From the NCBI GenBank assembly GCA_017428485.1, contig JAFRQT010000050.1, positions 1-35,106 of the forward strand: 35,106 nt of DNA. Reading direction: 5' to 3'. Both the position numbers and the translations under genes were made by a program. Origin of the DNA: Bacilli bacterium. GTDB lineage: Bacteria > Bacillota_I > Bacilli_A > RF39 > UBA660. The notes beneath the pieces were generated by a model. It ran no database searches. It saw only the letters and a program-made list of their open reading frames with translations, and was not told where the DNA came from. Below are positions 16,378 to 23,936 of this stretch, in pieces. Numbering within the stretch: position 1 is the stretch's first letter; each line of letters begins with the position of its first letter.

Positions 16378-17904
16378 ATGGAGAAATATTATATTAGTAC
16401 TGCAATAGCATACACATCAGGCAAACCTCATATAGGTAATACTTATGAGATTATTTTGGCTGATGCAATCGCTAGATATAAAAGATTAAAAGGATATGAT
16501 GTTTATTTTCAAACTGGTACTGATGAGCATGGCGAAAAAATCGAATTAAAAGCAAAAGAGCAGGGGAAAACACCTAAAGAATTTGTCGATGAAACTGCTG
16601 GAGAAGTCAAAAAAATTTGGGATGTAATGAATATTAGTTATGATAAATTCATAAGAACAACAGATGAAGTGCATGAAAAAGAAGTTCAAAAAATATTTCA
16701 AAAAATGTATGATAAGGGAGATATTTATCTTGGAGAATATAGTGGACTTTATTGCACTGATTGTGAGGCATTTTGGACAGAATCACAACTAGTTGATGGA
16801 AAATGTCCAGATTGTGGTCGAGAAGTAAAATTAAAAAAAGAAGAAGCATATTTCTTTAAATTATCTAAATATCAAGATAGACTTCAAAAATTATTAGAGG
16901 AAAACAATGGCTTTTTAGAACCTGCTTCTCGTAAAAATGAAATGATTAATAATTTTATTAAACCGGGTCTTCAAGATTTATGTGTTTCACGAACATCATT
17001 TACTTGGGGTATCCAAGTTCCATTTAATAATAAACACGTTGTTTATGTTTGGTTAGATGCTCTTACAAATTATATTACTAATATTGGATATGATACTGAA
17101 CAACCTAGTGATATATTTAATAAATATTGGCCTGCAGATTTGCATCTAATAGGTAAAGACATAGTAAGATTCCATAGTATATATTGGCCAGCATTCTTAT
17201 GGAGTTTAGATTTAGAACTTCCACATAAGATATTTGGTCATCCTTGGTTACTTTCTAATAATGATAAAATTGGAAAGAGTAGAGGTAATGCAATATATGC
17301 AGATGATTTGGCTGAAAAATATGGAGTAGATGCTGTAAGATATTATGTACTTCATGAAACACCTTTTGCCAATGATGGAAATATTACAACAGAATTATTG
17401 GAAGAAAGATTTAATTCCGATCTTGCAAATGTTTTAGGCAATTTAGTTAATAGAACTCTTGCAATGAGCAAGAAGTATTTTGAAAGTAAAGTTGAAAATA
17501 CAAATGTATATGAAAGCGTAGATGATAATTTAATTACTTATGCTAAAATACTTCCAAAATTAGTAGATGAAAAAATGGATAATTTAAGAATTAGTGATGC
17601 CCTTGAAGATATATTCGAACTATTAAGAAGAAGTAACAAATATATAGATGATACATGTCCTTGGGTGCTTGCTAAAGATGAGTCATTGAAAAATAGATTG
17701 AAAACAGTTTTATATAATTTGCTTGAAAGTATAAGAATAAGTGCTATATTATTGCAACCATTTATGCCAGATACTACTCAAAAGATATTTAAAATGTTAA
17801 ATACAAATAATACATCTTTTGATACATTAGAATTTGGAAATTTAGAAAATAACATAGTTCTTAATGAATCAGAAATATTATTTAATAGAATAGAAAATAA
17901 GTAG
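16378..17904 (+). CDS. metG: Methionyl-tRNA synthetase
   Basis: Charges tRNA-Met with methionine in the cytosol. 508 residues, a short form without the C-terminal tRNA-binding (EMAP-like) extension of about 650-residue enzymes. Class I signatures: the HIGH equivalent HIGN at 18-21 and the KMSKS equivalent KIGKS at 297-301. The connective peptide retains a zinc knuckle (C126-x2-C129 ... C143-x2-C146). ATG 16378 follows AAGGAGG by 5 bases. The upstream T-box with an ATG specifier independently confirms the amino acid specificity. A hairpin terminator follows the stop. Confidence 0.97.
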   Translation: MEKYYISTAIAYTSGKPHIGNTYEIILADAIARYKRLKGYDVYFQTGTDEHGEKIELKAKEQGKTPKEFVDETAGEVKKIWDVMNISYDKFIRTTDEVHEKEVQKIFQKMYDKGDIYLGEYSGLYCTDCEAFWTESQLVDGKCPDCGREVKLKKEEAYFFKLSKYQDRLQKLLEENNGFLEPASRKNEMINNFIKPGLQDLCVSRTSFTWGIQVPFNNKHVVYVWLDALTNYITNIGYDTEQPSDIFNKYWPADLHLIGKDIVRFHSIYWPAFLWSLDLELPHKIFGHPWLLSNNDKIGKSRGNAIYADDLAEKYGVDAVRYYVLHETPFANDGNITTELLEERFNSDLANVLGNLVNRTLAMSKKYFESKVENTNVYESVDDNLITYAKILPKLVDEKMDNLRISDALEDIFELLRRSNKYIDDTCPWVLAKDESLKNRLKTVLYNLLESIRISAILLQPFMPDTTQKIFKMLNTNNTSFDTLEFGNLENNIVLNESEILFNRIENK

Positions 17905-17921
17905 TAAAGATAATGTTAAAT

Positions 17922-17956
17922 AAAAGTAAGTTTATTGAATACAAGCTTACTTTTTT
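17922..17956 (+). terminator. Intrinsic terminator after metG
   Basis: AAAAGTAAG (17922-17930) pairs with CTTACTTTT (17946-17954) across a 15-base loop, with a T-run to 17956. The signal peptidase gene begins 32 bases later and may receive read-through. Confidence 0.6.
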
Positions 17957-17987
17957 GATAATATTAAAGTATATTAAGGTGTATAAT

Positions 17988-18590
17988 ATGGAAGAAGACA
18001 CAAATATAAAAAGGAAGAAAATATTAAGAAGATTATTTAAAGCGTTTTCTTATATAATTGTAACTTTATTATTAATAGTAGTCTTATTATTAATATTCTT
18101 TATTGCGTCTGCAAAAATAGCTGAGAATTCAAATAAGAAACCGGCATTTGGATTATATACAATTATTAGCCCAAGCATGGAACCTAATATTAATGTATAT
18201 GATGCGGTTTTTGTTATCAAAAAAGATGCTAACAAATTAGAAGTTGGAGACATAATTACATTTTATTCAACAAATGCACTATATGGTGGAAGACCAATAA
18301 CACATAGAATAGTAAGAAAAACTGATACAGGAGACTTTATTGTTAAGGGTGATGCTAATGAAGAAGAAGACCCCGAAGTAGTGCTTACAAATAACATTAT
18401 TGGAAAAGTATTATTTAGAGTACCAGAATTAGGTAAATTACAATTTTTTATAGCATCAAAAAGTGGATGGATGATAGCTATAATAATACCAGTACTTGCA
18501 ATAATAATCTATGATATTTATAAACTTATAAAATTAATTGTGTTTAAGATAAGACTTAAAAAAATAGAAAATAAACATGGGAACATTTAA
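17988..18590 (+). CDS. SipW/ER-type signal peptidase I
   Basis: Removes signal peptides from exported proteins. 200 residues from ATG 17988, with an AAGGTG ribosome site; an upstream frame from 17913 would read through the metG terminator and is rejected. It has one N-terminal membrane helix (about 20-45) and one C-terminal helix (about 160-183). The catalytic Ser63 lies in ISPSMEPNI, and the general base is His106 in ITHRIV where bacterial LepB would have Lys. This Ser-His pair marks the archaeal/ER-type family (B. subtilis SipW). SipW-type peptidases often process specific surface or matrix proteins; candidates here are the secreted proteins at 29641-35003, but that link is inference. Confidence 0.88.
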   Translation: MEEDTNIKRKKILRRLFKAFSYIIVTLLLIVVLLLIFFIASAKIAENSNKKPAFGLYTIISPSMEPNINVYDAVFVIKKDANKLEVGDIITFYSTNALYGGRPITHRIVRKTDTGDFIVKGDANEEEDPEVVLTNNIIGKVLFRVPELGKLQFFIASKSGWMIAIIIPVLAIIIYDIYKLIKLIVFKIRLKKIENKHGNI

Positions 18591-18613
18591 AAAAGCCTTT
18601 AAAAGGTTTTTTT
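18591..18613. terminator. Bidirectional terminator between convergent genes
   Basis: AAAAGCCTT and AAGGTTTTT form a stem with one G-U pair, flanked by A and T runs. It encodes the end of the ABC permease on the opposite strand. Confidence 0.7.
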
Positions 18614-19375
18614 AATTATTAATAATATTAAATATAATAATATTGATAATAATATTAATATTATTATTCCGCTCATCACAAGATCAAGATTAAATACTTG
18701 GCTTCCATATAGGATTAAATATCCTATACCCGCTTTAGAGGTTAAAAACTCTCCCATTATAGTACCAATCAGGCACATAGATAGATTGATTTTAAATGCA
18801 TTAAATATATTTTCTTTATTTGAGGGTATTATTACATAATGCATTATATCTTTTTTAGTTGCACCTAAAGTTTTTAATAATTTAATCCTCAATTTATCTG
18901 TCGATATAAATCCATTATATATATTTTCTATACTTACTATGATTGAAATAAGTATTGCCATTGAAACAATTGCTTTTTGATTAGCACCTACCCATATAAT
19001 AATAAGCGGACCCAATGCAACTTTAGGCAAAGAGTTTAACATAATTAAATATGGCGCTATTATTTTAGCAAAAGTACTATAATTATACATTATTATTGAA
19101 ATCACAAGAGAAATAATTGATGTAAAAATAAATGAAATTACACACACTTTTACTGTTTCGTATATATGTTTTAACAAATTGCCGTTGTAATATTCATTTG
19201 TTATAGTTTTTAATATTTTATAAGGGCTACTAGTTATAAAGGAATTAATTATATTTTTATTTGATAATATTTGCCATATTGATAATATAAGTATAAATAA
19301 TAATATTTGAGAAATGATAATAAATATTTTTCTATTTTTATATTTTTTTATAAAAATTTGCTGTTCAATTGACAT
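18599..19375 (-). CDS. ABC importer permease (SsuC/TauC/ThiX-like)
   Basis: 258 residues with about six membrane helices. The binding-protein-dependent permease EAA-type loop is visible around KLRIKLLKTLGATKKDIMHYVIIP, with the family stretch LPKVALGPLIIIWVGANQK before it. This is the permease fold of importers for sulfonates, nitrate, taurine or thiamine/riboflavin precursors; the substrate cannot be told from the sequence. The start overlaps the end of the ATPase gene by 11 bases, indicating coupled translation. It is the last gene of the three-gene importer operon and ends inside the shared terminator. Confidence 0.85.
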   Translation of the reverse strand: MSIEQQIFIKKYKNRKIFIIISQILLFILILSIWQILSNKNIINSFITSSPYKILKTITNEYYNGNLLKHIYETVKVCVISFIFTSIISLVISIIMYNYSTFAKIIAPYLIMLNSLPKVALGPLIIIWVGANQKAIVSMAILISIIVSIENIYNGFISTDKLRIKLLKTLGATKKDIMHYVIIPSNKENIFNAFKINLSMCLIGTIMGEFLTSKAGIGYLILYGSQVFNLDLVMSGIIILILLSILLYLILLIIKKTF

Positions 19376-20120
19376 TATTGTCTATATCCTTCCATATTTG
19401 TTTAAAATAATATTGAAAGTTTGGTGATTCTCTGTTTTTAATTGGAGTACTACTATTCTCTAATTCTATATTATATATACTTTTAATAGTTGATGGCCTT
19501 TTTGAAAGAACTATTATTTTATTGCACATAGAAATTGCTTCAGAAATATCATGTGTGACCATTAATACTGTTTTCTTTTCTTCTTTAATTATTTTAAATA
19601 CATCATCAGATACTTTTAATCTGGTTTGATAGTCAAGAGCAGAAAATGGTTCATCTAAAAGCAAAATATCTGGTTTAATAGCTAGTGTTCTGATTAAAGC
19701 AACTCTTTGTTTCATACCACCTGATAGAGAAGTAGGGTATTTATCTTTAAAATCATAAAGACCATATTTCTTTAATAGACATATTACATATTTTTTATTA
19801 TCATTATTTAATTCCTTTTTTATTTTTAATCCTAGTAGCACATTATCTAGAATGGTTAGCCATGAAAATAGTGCATCTTCTTGTAGCATATATGCAACTT
19901 TAACGTTATCTTTTAATACTATCTTTCCTTTATAATCTGTATCTAATTTACTAATTATATTAAGAATAGTACTTTTTCCACATCCTGATGGACCAATTAT
20001 TCCAATAAAATCTTCTTTATCAACAGTAAAGTTAATATTATTTACTGCATTTGTTTCTCCTGAAATAGAATGATAAGTTTTAGATAGATTTTTAATGTTT
20101 AAAATATTAGTTGAATTCAT
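19365..20120 (-). CDS. ABC importer ATP-binding protein (SsuB/TauB-like)
   Basis: 251 residues, the cytoplasmic ATPase driving the importer. Complete motif set: Walker A GPSGCGKST (43-51), Q-loop Gln80 in YMLQEDALFSW, ABC signature LSGGMKQR (132-139), Walker B ILLLDEP (152-158) followed by FSALD, and the H-loop VTHDISEA. The QEDALFSW stretch after the Q-loop is typical of the nitrate/sulfonate/taurine subfamily. It overlaps the substrate-binding protein gene by 14 bases and the permease gene by 11. Confidence 0.92.
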   Translation of the reverse strand: MNSTNILNIKNLSKTYHSISGETNAVNNINFTVDKEDFIGIIGPSGCGKSTILNIISKLDTDYKGKIVLKDNVKVAYMLQEDALFSWLTILDNVLLGLKIKKELNNDNKKYVICLLKKYGLYDFKDKYPTSLSGGMKQRVALIRTLAIKPDILLLDEPFSALDYQTRLKVSDDVFKIIKEEKKTVLMVTHDISEAISMCNKIIVLSKRPSTIKSIYNIELENSSTPIKNRESPNFQYYFKQIWKDIDNNVN

Positions 20121-21078
20121 TAGTTATTAAATTATTGGCATCTACTTTTTTATCTAAAACTTTTCCATATATCATTATATCTTGTAATCTATTATAATCA
20201 TCTATATTCATATATGTACTTTCATACCAAGAGTCTGCATCTTTATAACGTCTTACTATTTCAGTTAAATCTTCAATAGATAAATCTGTAAATTGACTTT
20301 TAATAGTATTAGCAATTTCCTCATATGTGTTTTCTTTGGTAAATTTAATTCCTTTATTTAATGCTTTATTAAACTTTCTAATTGAATCTTTATTATTGTT
20401 GATATATTCTTCTTTGGCATAAAAAGTAGTATATGGAACAACCCCTGATATATTGCCTAGTGATGCTAGTACACAGCCATAGTTTTCTTTTTCTAACTTT
20501 AATGCATTTGGCTCAAATAAATTAACAAAGTCTCCTTGCTTGGAAATATACGCACTAGATAGAGAAGCAAAATCAACTGAACTATCTATGATAAGATTAT
20601 TTTCATCATAGTTAGATTCTTTTAATGCATATTTAAACATGAGTAGCGGCATTCCTCCAGATCTACCCGCTAAAACAACTTTATTTGTAAGATCAGTTAC
20701 GTTAAATTTATCTTTTAATGCACATGGACCAAAAATAAATTGACCATCTCTTTTAGTAAGTGATGCGAATGATATTAATTTTTGTTTAGAATTATTATAT
20801 ACGTATATAGTTGCTTCAGGACCTGAAAAACCTATTTGTGAGTCACCAGATAAAACTGAAGTTGCGACCTTATCAGCACCAGGTGTAAGCATTACTTCGA
20901 TATCTAATCCTTCTTCTTTAAAATATCCTTTTTCTATAGCAACATACCAGGGTGTATAAAATACTGAATGGGTAACTTCAGATACTACTATTTTTTCTTT
21001 CTTTTCATCTTTCTTAAACAACAAAATAAATACCATTAATGCAAATAATAATGCAATAATTATAATTATTTTTTTCAT
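20107..21078 (-). CDS. ABC substrate-binding protein (NMT1/THI5-like), membrane-anchored
   Basis: 323 residues. Residues 4-22 form a membrane segment (IIIIIALLFALMVFILLF) followed by a charged linker (KKDEKKEK), but there is no lipobox cysteine, so it is probably held by an uncleaved anchor rather than a lipid. The binding domain fits the NMT1/THI5/SsuA family: YTPWYVAIEKGYFKEEGLDIEV, then PGADKVATSVLSGDSQIGFSG near the N-terminus. Members bind thiamine-pyrimidine precursors, sulfonates, nitrate or riboflavin; no riboswitch was seen upstream to point to a vitamin. ATG 21078 has a GAGGTGAT ribosome site. It is the first gene of the operon. Confidence 0.85.
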   Translation of the reverse strand: MKKIIIIIALLFALMVFILLFKKDEKKEKIVVSEVTHSVFYTPWYVAIEKGYFKEEGLDIEVMLTPGADKVATSVLSGDSQIGFSGPEATIYVYNNSKQKLISFASLTKRDGQFIFGPCALKDKFNVTDLTNKVVLAGRSGGMPLLMFKYALKESNYDENNLIIDSSVDFASLSSAYISKQGDFVNLFEPNALKLEKENYGCVLASLGNISGVVPYTTFYAKEEYINNNKDSIRKFNKALNKGIKFTKENTYEEIANTIKSQFTDLSIEDLTEIVRRYKDADSWYESTYMNIDDYNRLQDIMIYGKVLDKKVDANNLITNEFN

Positions 21079-21173
21079 AAAATCACCTCATGGTATTATA
21101 TTCTAAATATAGTTAATGGTGATTTAATATAATGTAAAGTTATATGTTTTATAAAATAATTATAATATGATTG

Positions 21174-21182
21174 TGTTATAAT
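21174..21182 (+). promoter_or_regulatory. Extended -10 promoter giving a leaderless transcript
   Basis: TGTTATAAT (21174-21182) ends 6 bases before ATG 21189, so transcription should begin at or very near the A of the start codon. No ribosome site lies between. Confidence 0.6.
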
Positions 21183-21188
21183 TTTATT

Positions 21189-21710
21189 ATGGAAACTATA
21201 AGATTTATAATTGTACAATTAGTTGGTATTATTGCTTGGATATTATTAGTTGCCAGTTATTATAAAAAAGATGTTAATGAAATATTATCCATCCACATAA
21301 TAGCTGGGTGTTTGTATGCATTTCATTATTATTTTTTAGATGCATATAGTGGAGTAATTATATGTTTGTTTGAAGTGCTACGTGATTATGGATATTACAA
21401 AACAGATTTGGATAAATATATTTATGCAGGATCTATTCCAGTATATGTTATACTCGGAATTATTAATTATAAAACATTCATTAATTTATTACCTATTTTC
21501 TCTGGATTAATAGATGGATATGTTCTTACAAAAAGCAAAAAGATAGTTTTAATTGGTGCGATAATATCATATATATTTTGGGTAATATATAATTTTAAAG
21601 TTAGATCATATTCTGGAGTAATAACCGAAGGAATATTGGTTATATCTAATTTATCTATTTTGATTTTCCATAAAGGATTATTTCAAAATAAAGATATTAG
21701 AAAAAAATAA
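21189..21710 (+). CDS. YgjV-like multi-pass membrane protein
   Basis: 173 residues, six or so hydrophobic segments. The pattern fits the YgjV inner-membrane family: a start with QLVGIIAWILLVASYYKKD, HIIAGCLYAFHYYFLDAYSGVIICLFEVLRDYGYYK in the middle, and FWVIYNFKVRSYSGVITEGILVISN near the C-terminus. The function of the family is not established. The start ATG 21189 is chosen over a TTG at 21171 because the TTG lies at the promoter. There is no ribosome site and the -10 box ends 6 bases upstream, so translation is probably leaderless. It is divergent from the ABC operon. Confidence 0.78.
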   Translation: METIRFIIVQLVGIIAWILLVASYYKKDVNEILSIHIIAGCLYAFHYYFLDAYSGVIICLFEVLRDYGYYKTDLDKYIYAGSIPVYVILGIINYKTFINLLPIFSGLIDGYVLTKSKKIVLIGAIISYIFWVIYNFKVRSYSGVITEGILVISNLSILIFHKGLFQNKDIRKK

Positions 21711-21748
21711 ATATTTTTATTTGTTCGCTTTCAATAATATCTCTTAAA

Positions 21749-21757
21749 TGTTATAAT
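21749..21757 (+). promoter_or_regulatory. Extended -10 promoter of pcrA
   Basis: TGTTATAAT (21749-21757), about 20 bases before ATG 21777, with an AAAGAGG ribosome site in between. Confidence 0.6.
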
Positions 21758-21776
21758 TTAAAAGAGGTATTTTTTT

Positions 21777-23864
21777 ATGGTATTAAATGACAAACAATTA
21801 GAAGCAGTAAATCATAAAGAAGGACCATGCTTGGTATTAGCAGGAGCGGGTTCTGGGAAAACAAGAGTATTAACTCAAAGAATAATTAAATTGATAGATG
21901 ATGGAGTTAGTCCTTATAATATATTAGCAATTACATTTACTAACAAAGCCGCTAATGAAATGAGAAGTAGAGTAGAAGTAGAAATGGGTAGTTTAGCAGA
22001 TTCTATTTTTATTGGAACATTTCATTCCTTTGGTTTGCGAATTTTAAGAGAAAATTATTCGAAAATCGGTTATACATCAAATATTACTATAATAGATACA
22101 GATGATGCTAAATCATTAATTAAAAGGATATTAAAAGATAATGGTTATGATCCACAAGATTATGATATTAAACATATTATATCTAAAATAAGTTCTGCTA
22201 AAAATGATGGAATAAGTCCTTCTGAATTTCAAAAATTATTTTTGAATGAAGTAGATAAAGTAATTGGATTTGTCTATGAAAAGTATTTAAAAATACTAAA
22301 AGAAAATAATTCTGTAGATTTTGATGATTTATTATTAAAACCTGTTGAACTTCTAAAAAAAGATAAAGAAGTATTAGAAAAATATCAAGAAAGATTTAAA
22401 TATATTTTAGTAGATGAATATCAGGATACAAATGGTGTTCAATATGAATTATGTAAATTATTATCATCAAAATATAACAATATTTTTGTAGTAGGGGATG
22501 CATCTCAGTCAATTTATTCATGGAGGAATGCTGATTATAGAAATATATTAAATTTTGAACATGATTATAATAATGCTAAAGTTGTTTTATTAGAAGAAAA
22601 TTATAGAAGTACAAATAATATTTTAGTCGCTGCAAATTCAGTCATTAAAAATAATACTCAAGGAAAAGTATTAAAACTATGGACTGATGTTGGTGATGGA
22701 GAAAAAATAGATTATATAAGAGTAGAAGATGAAGTTAAAGAAAGCGAATTTGTAATTAACAAAATAAAGGATGCAGTATCCTTGGGATATAATTATAGTG
22801 ACTTTGCTGTGCTTTATAGAACAAATGCTCAAAGTAGAATTATTGAAGAGGCATTTGTAAGAGCAAATATTCCTTATAACATAATAGGTAGTTATTATTT
22901 CTATAGTAGAAAAGAAATTAAGGACTTAATAGCATATCTAAATTTAATATATAATACTAATGATTCAGTTAGTTTAGAGAGAGTAATTAATACTCCTAAA
23001 AGAAAAATAGGACCAAAGTCTATAGAAAACATTAGAAATATAGCTTTAGAAAAAAATATTAGTATGTTTGATGCTATAGAAGATGGAAAAGAATTAGAAT
23101 TTAAAAACTTAATACTAGAGTTAAAAAATGATTCTAATAATTTAAGTTTATCTGAATTGATTGAAGATGTACTTGAAAAAACTGGATTAAGAAGAGAATA
23201 TGAAATAGATAACACAATTGAAAATGAAACAAGAATTGAAAGTTTAAATGAATTTAAGAGTGTTGCAGTTGCTTTTGAAGAGAATGGTATATATGATTTA
23301 GAAACATTCTTGGAAAACATTATGCTCGTTAGTGATAGAGGACAATATAATGAAAACAAAGATAATGTTAGTTTAATGACATTGCATTCTGCTAAAGGAT
23401 TAGAATTTAAAGTTGTATTTATTCTAGGAATGGAAGAAGGAATATTTCCACACTCAAGAAGTTTTGAAAGTTTAAGTGAATTAGAAGAAGAAAGAAGACT
23501 TTGTTATGTAGGAATAACAAGAGCAAAAATGAAACTATATTTACTTAGTGCATATAGAAGGACTTTATATGGAAGAACCGAGTCAACAATAGAGAGTAGA
23601 TTTATTAAAGAAATAGATCCTAATGTAATAAATATTATTAATTTATCTAGTTCTAAAAAAGAAGAAAAGAAAATTGATATTAATGACATGTATGTTAATA
23701 ATAATGATGTTGAAATCAAAAAAGGCGATAATGTTAAACATACAATATTTGGCGAAGGTGTAGTTACAAAAGTCAGTGGTGATTTAGCAACAATAGCATT
23801 TAAATATGGAATCGGTGTAAAAACTATCGCTATTAATCACAAATACTTATCTAAAATTAATTAA
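21777..23864 (+). CDS. pcrA: ATP-dependent DNA helicase PcrA/UvrD
   Basis: Superfamily 1A 3'-5' DNA helicase used in repair and rolling-circle replication. 695 residues. Motifs in order: Q-motif (LNDKQLEAV), Walker A GAGSGKT (23-29), Ia TFTNKAANEM, GTFHSFGLRILRE, Walker B DEYQDT (213-218), motif III VVGDASQSIYSWRNAD, motif IV LEENYRS, motif V LMTLHSAKGLEFK and motif VI CYVGITRAK. The C-terminal region ends with the Tudor-like VKHTIFGEGVVTKVSGD segment typical of Gram-positive PcrA. The length is slightly shorter than B. subtilis PcrA. It is not followed by ligA, its usual partner in B. subtilis. Confidence 0.96.
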   Translation: MVLNDKQLEAVNHKEGPCLVLAGAGSGKTRVLTQRIIKLIDDGVSPYNILAITFTNKAANEMRSRVEVEMGSLADSIFIGTFHSFGLRILRENYSKIGYTSNITIIDTDDAKSLIKRILKDNGYDPQDYDIKHIISKISSAKNDGISPSEFQKLFLNEVDKVIGFVYEKYLKILKENNSVDFDDLLLKPVELLKKDKEVLEKYQERFKYILVDEYQDTNGVQYELCKLLSSKYNNIFVVGDASQSIYSWRNADYRNILNFEHDYNNAKVVLLEENYRSTNNILVAANSVIKNNTQGKVLKLWTDVGDGEKIDYIRVEDEVKESEFVINKIKDAVSLGYNYSDFAVLYRTNAQSRIIEEAFVRANIPYNIIGSYYFYSRKEIKDLIAYLNLIYNTNDSVSLERVINTPKRKIGPKSIENIRNIALEKNISMFDAIEDGKELEFKNLILELKNDSNNLSLSELIEDVLEKTGLRREYEIDNTIENETRIESLNEFKSVAVAFEENGIYDLETFLENIMLVSDRGQYNENKDNVSLMTLHSAKGLEFKVVFILGMEEGIFPHSRSFESLSELEEERRLCYVGITRAKMKLYLLSAYRRTLYGRTESTIESRFIKEIDPNVINIINLSSSKKEEKKIDINDMYVNNNDVEIKKGDNVKHTIFGEGVVTKVSGDLATIAFKYGIGVKTIAINHKYLSKIN

Positions 23865-23865
23865 T

Positions 23866-23897
23866 AAAAAGTTTAATAAAACTATTAAACTTTTTTT
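23866..23897 (+). terminator. Intrinsic terminator after pcrA
   Basis: Thirteen-base arms (AAAAAGTTTAATA and complement), AAAC loop, then T. The -35 region of the next promoter overlaps this stem. Confidence 0.8.
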
Positions 23898-23902
23898 AAA
23901 TA

Positions 23903-23911
23903 TGTTATAAT
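23903..23911 (+). promoter_or_regulatory. Extended -10 promoter of the 856-residue protein gene
   Basis: TGTTATAAT (23903-23911), 25 bases before ATG 23937, with a TAGAGGT ribosome site following. Confidence 0.6.
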
Positions 23912-23936
23912 TTACTATAGTAGAGGTTAGTGTGAT

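Noticed and set aside
17913..17987. N-terminal extension of the signal peptidase
   Set aside because: It would be encoded by the metG terminator hairpin and lacks a ribosome site; ATG 17988 with AAGGTG is better.
21079..21170. Possible riboswitch upstream of the ABC operon
   Set aside because: Only a short promoter and ribosome site region; no TPP, FMN or other riboswitch core visible.
22901..23359. 152-codon minus-strand frame inside pcrA
   Set aside because: Antisense shadow of a clear helicase gene.
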